Shown piece after piece: positions 33,592 through 39,042 of a stretch of DNA of 39,042 bases (its first letter is position 1; every line of letters begins with the position of its first letter). Source of the stretch: Lingula anatina (Eukaryota; Brachiopoda; Lingulata; Lingulida; Lingulidae); NCBI RefSeq assembly GCF_001039355.2, contig NW_019775660.1, positions 224,826-263,867 of the forward strand. The letters are read 5' to 3'. The position numbers and the translations under genes are program-made. The notes beneath the pieces are model-generated. The model was given only the letters and a program-made list of their open reading frames with translations, ran no database searches and was not told the DNA's origin.

Positions 33592-36167
33592 AAAATAGAC
33601 GAATCAGCAAAGGATGGTTTGCTATACATATTGAACAAACGCGACAAAATTTGGTTATCTTGAGCGTCATGTCCCATACGCGTGTCAGCTACTTCGTTTT
33701 CATAACACAGTATGATATGTACAAGGTCACGGAACTTTATCTTTACCCTCATATTTGACTGCGATTCTACTGTATCATATAGAGGGAATTTGACACAGTT
33801 TATTACCCATGAACGACGCCATTATCTTCAGTCAAACACCACTGATATGAAGTTCAAGTTCAGCCGTAAAAAGCGGGCATGTATGAAGATTTATTAAAAA
33901 GGGTAAAAACTGGCCTGCGTCACCTCTGGCTCTAAAATCCCAGCTTGCCTGCCCTATTTGCTGTCGTCCCTGAGCGTAAACATGAATTTTAGCTACCCAT
34001 TAAATCAATCGCTACTCATTTAATAAAAGCATATAAAGTTCAAGACCTTCTCTGTTTTCCTTAGTAATCAATACTCGAAATAGCCTCATAGCGCATTACG
34101 AATGGCCTTTTAAAGCTATAGATGTCCAGTCCATGTCGCTCTCGGAAAGAGTGGATTAAACTTAATACACGACATTAAGCCGTGATCCGCGTGGAACGCT
34201 GATCAATAAGGGGAATAGAATTAATTGACCTTAATGGACGCCGAGGCACGTCTTCATTAAAAGGTCGAGATCAGTTACTGACCAGGGAACTGTTTTATAA
34301 AAGAACGAAGGCCTGGGAATTGGTCTAAGCTTCGAGACAAATCACTAGGGTCCCTATTAAGTGAAATATTGCATCGGTTTGTATATCAAGGAAGTCGTGA
34401 TGTAGGGGCCTAAGTTTGAGACCAATACCCACTTTACATGTGTTGATTTCTACGAAAAATGTCCTGAAGTGGACCAAAGGTTGATCACTCTTCGAGCTGA
34501 AGACTTTTTAGAGGGCGTATTCTTTATAAAAACCAAGTGGTTAAGGCATTTATACGTGCAAGAAGGGGTCGTGAACGAATTAGATAAGGGGAGAAAGAGC
34601 ACAAATCTATATAAAAAATACATGGGACACATGCGCTGCATGTTTCTTCGCAAGACTTTAAATGTTCAAGAGACGATTGCAGCTGAAAAACATCCCTAAA
34701 CACAGAGGGAAATTTTTCGCTAGATATTTACATTTATTTCCCCGGCTATTCACTATCTGTGCACGATTCTGTTCTGTCCAGCGAGGGTTTTTGCACAACA
34801 ACTCCATGCACTACATCAACAAACCGTCCTCTGAGAGAGAGTACTCCTAATGAACGTGCACAGGCAGGTGGTCTTAATAAATGGAAGGGAAAGTCCGAAT
34901 AGATTTCCTTTAAACATTATTAGCCGAAATTCATCACTAAATCGTGCTATCTTTTTGCTCATCTTCTGTAATGTTTTGAACGTTCTGAATCCACACTCAC
35001 TTGCTTTCTTTCCTCTCCCCCCCTCTCTCTCCATTATCCTTTTCTGCCCTCTCTCTTTTCTCTCTCTGTGAACACTCAATTAACATAGACGTCCCTCTTT
35101 CTACCGTAGCTCTATGCTTCGCAATTTTCGCAAAACACATTTCTCCAATTTTGCCCATCTTGTTTGCTGAGTCTCTGCGCTGACCCTACAAACATTATTG
35201 TATAGCTGTCTATTCGTACTCTAACGATCAATTTCGGGAAAAAAAACTCCAATTGAAAAATCCAGGGTCCCCGTTAGTTCTTGTTAGTGCGTGACGTGAG
35301 ATAATTTCTGTTGACTTGTTTTTTTTTATGGACGACGCACGTTAACCTCTCAGTTTTGATGAATTAAGGGTCGCTTGGCCATTATTGAATTAAACTTTAT
35401 GAACTGCTTCGTTTAACGTCAGTTGCCTTGCTGTAAACGCATGGATTCATAAGCGGAGATACAGCTTTACGTATACAGTATACTTTTAATTCGTCCTTTT
35501 ACCAATTGTCTTCTTTGTGAGTGCTTATTGGTTACTATTTCTTGGCCTCCAGATTCTGAGCTGAAACCGCATTGTGCAACAAAACGCAATTTGCAACCAA
35601 AGAAAAACGCGAAGACGCATTTTGCAACCGCAATGCAATTTGCAACCCGTCTTTTTTCCTGCATCAGATCACAAGGCAACACAAACGTGTGCCAGGGAAA
35701 TATTGCAAGAAAAATTTTCCACCATAAGACTCATATCAATTATCAATTAATAATATTAAAAATTAATATGGTGCTAATTATGTTGTAACTCCCCTGGCAT
35801 TGCCACTGTCGTCCAGTGATGTATTGTAAATGTAACTGGTCCGCAGGCAAGTTTTTTCATTTCTATTTTTTTAACAGATCGAACATGGTTTGGGCAGACT
35901 CGATCAAGCTACATACACTTCATTGGCGACCTATCTAGCGTGAATTGTATTTGTTTCCACTCACTTTATCTAAATACACAAAAAATACCCTTAACATATC
36001 GGTTTATCCTGGTTTTCTGCTCTAATAAGACAAAACGTCTGGCAACGGCAATAACACTATAAAAAGAAAGGCTTTTAACTTTATCTTTTTCAGACCCCTT
36101 TTCAGCTTATTGTCATTTTTTTGTACCCATATCCACAGTGATTTAATAAGTGATTTAATAAGAAGCT
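32706..36167. other. Intergenic, no recognised gene
   Basis: A perfect palindromic TGACGTCA (CRE-like) occurs near 32926. Overlapping opposite-strand frames at 34450-34700 and pyrimidine-rich tracts near 35020-35070 show no domain. Confidence 0.5.
33512..33590. repeat. Poly-A, AAT and AAAT compound tract
   Basis: About 20 As followed by AAT units and then about ten AAAT units. It could be the tail of a decayed retroposed element, but no upstream element was recognised. Confidence 0.85.
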
Positions 36168-36595
36168 AAAATGGCGTCAGCTATTGTTTTATATACACGT
36201 ATTTAGGAAACACGACTTTACCACTTTGCCTAATAAAACTTATTCCAATAATTCTTGGTTTGATAAGTTTTATTTTAACACTAAATGGCTTCAGCTACTG
36301 TTACATATATTCAGAAAACACGGCTTTGTCACTATGCCTGATAAAACTTATTCCAATAATTCATGGTTTAATAAAGAAGCATTTTAACACTAAAATGGTT
36401 TCAGCTACTGTTTCGTATATATTTAGGAAACACGGCTTTGTCACTATGCCCAATAAAACTTATTTCAATAATTCATGGTTTAATAAGTTTTATTTGAACA
36501 CTAAATGGCTTCAGCTACTGTTTCATATATTTATGAAACACGACTTTGTCACTATGCCCAATAAAACTTATTCCAATATCTCATGGTTTTGTGTT
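36168..36595. repeat. Minisatellite, four units of about 110-115 bp
   Basis: Units begin with AAATGG at 36168, 36283, 36393 and 36503. Each contains TCAGCTACTGTT, AACACGGCTTTGTCACTATG and AATAAAACTTATTCCAATA. The spacings of 115, 110 and 110 are not multiples of three, so open frames through it shift between units and are unlikely to be coding. The third unit follows a short AAAGAAGC insertion. Confidence 0.9.
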
Positions 36596-39042
36596 AAACC
36601 AATCGGATCCATACTTCTGCGCTGGACTGAGCGTGACATATCCCGGCAGAGATAACTGGCTGAAGATAGCTTTGTTTTCTGGAACCGTCAAAACCCAAGG
36701 CAATTGTTCTGTGGTAATCAACATTGTAGTTCATGCCCACCCGTATTGTGTGCCGAACGAAATATCTAATTTAAGGCCAACCAGACGAGATGAATCGATG
36801 CCTTGCTAGGCGTTCAAAGCTCTCACTGTTGCACATTTAAAGGGACAGGTTCAAGATATCTCGCTCATATCACTAATAAAGTTAAGTTTTTCTATGAGAA
36901 CTGGACAGTGATTGGTACAGCGCACGTGTCAGCAGAAGATCCTAGTTAGACAACACTAGAGGAAACGTCTTCGGCTGTAATAATCTTCACCATAGGACAA
37001 CATATGCCAGGACACTGGGGTTCTATATAGAATGGGTGGACATTGTCATATTGTGACCTAAACACAAGATTGAACTTATTTAGTGAGTCCCACAGAACTG
37101 TGACGTAATCGAAACAGCCATCCTCGTAGTAAAGTCGTCAGGGCGTTCACGTCAATCAGAAGGCTACAGTGTTCATTACTTTTGAACCAAACGATCCCCG
37201 ACACAAATAACAGGTAGGTCTACTTAGTATATTGGGATAATAAAGCCCAAAATTTTCAGAGTGACGCCAATGCTCATTACCAAGCGCCGATACGCTGAGA
37301 GAAAGAGGTGGAAAAGAGTCGCTGTCATTACCCTCAATATCAGGATAGAAGAGAGCTGCTATTTTCAGAGTCAGTCCTCAGGTATAAAAAACAATGAAGT
37401 TATAGATGTTTATTATTTCTTATAATCGCTTGTTATTCGGATATTTTAAAATTTTCAAATATAATTATATTTGTATTTGCATTGTCATTTTGTTTTGTGT
37501 TTTTCTTTCAAACAATAATGTGCCATGTTTGGGTTTATCGTCTCTGATAAGAAAGTGAACATATGCATGACTGGAGTAACGTTCACTGTTATTCAGCAAA
37601 ATAAACAGTCAACATAACAAATTACATAATGAAGATATTGACTGAATATTTAAAATATAAGCGTTCAAAATTGTGCTTAAATATTTATTTGAGTATCACA
37701 AAGTTGCTCATTGGCAACCTTCCAGAACAACTGCAGTTAATGGGTCAAAGGTTAAAAAAGAAATTGTTGGTTTCAAACGAATTAAGTCTATCAGGTGCAA
37801 CTTTAAGGTACGGGGGTATGGGAGTATTAAGATAATACATGTAGGTACATAGACTGTTTAATTGAGAAATACTGCATTAAAGCATAGTACAGTAAGCATT
37901 GTGTGTTAGAAAAAATGCAGATTTTATTGTAAATATAGTTAAGATGGGATACAGTGCTCCAAAATGCAATTAAAATGGTACTGTTGGCAAGAGGTTCATT
38001 TTTCCATAACAAAACCTTGGGCCGCAACTGAAATATGAAATATTTAGGCAGACACATCAACCAAAGTGAAGATATTCTCAAATAAGTAAATGAGATAATT
38101 TCTTATTAGAAAATCTCGCCTTGGGAGGAAAATCATAAGAAACCAGGAGCGGCGTAATGATTTAATGACACTGACAGGCCAATGGAATCTTTAAAAGGAA
38201 ACCTCCAAGGACAAAAATTATTTTCTTGGCTTTTGGTATTAACATCTCTCTAATCTAAGCTAATCGTGCATTGAAAAAAGATGAAAATTCAGAGGAGAAA
38301 AAAACTCGGGCAAAAGCTTAATGCACGCCCAATATTGTAATGTGTTTAATACCGTTTGAATTATTTAAGTTTAAATGTTGAACAGTTGCCAAGCACACGT
38401 TTAGATTGAAAGGGATTGAATTGGCTTATTCTTCTCAGAATCTACATTTAGCTCATATGTGTAATAAAGATAAATAGAGAGACAAGTGTATGTCTCTACA
38501 TAAACGCATGCAAGCACATACATTTTTTCGAACACTTAGAAACAACTGATCATTCATTAGAGGACCTTGGGAGAAACTCGCCTGATTTCTTGCACCATAC
38601 TTTGGTACGGAAACAGCCGAGGTAACAAAACGAAAACAACCGAATGCGTACGCATCATACTAATGATTTCTGGCAAAGAACCGCGAGCACGATTAATGTA
38701 AAATAATCGATCACATTTACATTTCAAATAGCATTGTCTGCAAGGGACTTTGCCTTAAATAACACTCGAATCCGCATCGAGCTATTTCTGGCTTTACTCA
38801 AATTCCAGTGCCATTCTGTGCTAATGGTTTTGATTAAATAGTTCACAAGAGTAGAAAATGTATCATTTCCTATCTTCCACGAATTTGATTTGATTTTGTC
38901 TATTTTTGCAACGCATTGCTGCAACTATGTTACCACCTCTAAGTGAATTTAGTATATAAATTGTCGAGCTAAGCTTGGCCAAAATAGATGGATTCAAATA
39001 TCTATAGATGAATAAAATCTGAAATATTCATTTTTCAAGAGA
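36596..39042. other. Right flank, no recognised gene
   Basis: AT-rich sequence. A short open stretch at 37272-37424 beginning MLITKRRYAERKRWKR has a splice-donor-like CAG|GTATAA inside it, but I cannot support it as an exon. Confidence 0.5.

Noticed and set aside
33402-33752. 116-codon minus-strand frame
   Set aside because: Its centre is the poly-T/TTTA complement of a compound A-rich tract; no domain is seen.
34450-34700. Overlapping opposite-strand frames of 67 and 76 codons
   Set aside because: Neither has a recognisable domain or convincing splice or promoter signals; this is expected by chance in a window of this size.
36168-36595. CRISPR array
   Set aside because: The repeats are contiguous units of about 110 bp without short repeats and unique spacers, and the DNA is animal nuclear.
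36260-36655. 131-codon open frame on the plus strand
   Set aside because: It lies in a minisatellite whose unit is not a multiple of three, so the repeated peptide changes frame between units.

Overview
This window looks like AT-rich genomic DNA from a marine invertebrate animal. It has interrupted genes with GT-AG introns, metazoan gene families, many short non-autonomous transposons and abundant microsatellites. A lophotrochozoan such as a mollusc would fit, but the phylum is inferred from general character only. Single Ns at 20712, 23029 and 30740 and the G-run at the left edge point to a draft assembly.

Layout. 1-5514: no recognised coding sequence, with CA/CG and CT microsatellites and a dense cluster of TGACA/TGTCA words near 1.7-1.9 kb. 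5515-8252 (+): exons 2 to 7 of a proteolipid protein / neuronal glycoprotein M6 family gene (four membrane spans), followed by a 3' UTR with AATAAA signals at 9343 and 9692. 9.7-16.5 kb: gene-poor, holding a tRNA-derived SINE-like unit, the 3' end of an L2/CR1-type retrotransposon, and a cluster of three different foldback/MITE elements at 14.7-15.4 kb. 16540-17445 (-): four phase-compatible putative exons of an unrecognised reading frame (low confidence). 17611-23006 (-): eleven exons of a seven-transmembrane receptor of the cAMP-receptor-like / GPR157 group. Its first exon was not found, and one N falls in the exon for TM4. 23-29 kb: no recognised gene, with a possible terminal exon at 27269. 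29291-29819 (-): a compact two-exon gene with a TATA box, signal peptide, six-cysteine mature region and polyadenylation signal, encoding a small secreted peptide of unknown function. 30.5-39 kb: more MITEs, a retroelement 3' tail, a 110-bp minisatellite and otherwise featureless AT-rich DNA.

The confident genes are the M6 homologue and the receptor; the secreted peptide gene is well supported structurally but not assigned to a family. They are ordinary independent nuclear genes and nothing shows that they form a pathway. The most unusual items are the secreted cysteine-rich peptide gene, an in-frame 72-bp tandem duplication of a receptor exon with its splice acceptor, the near-perfect 223-bp hairpin MITE, and an apparently artefactual MITE duplication around the N at 30740.
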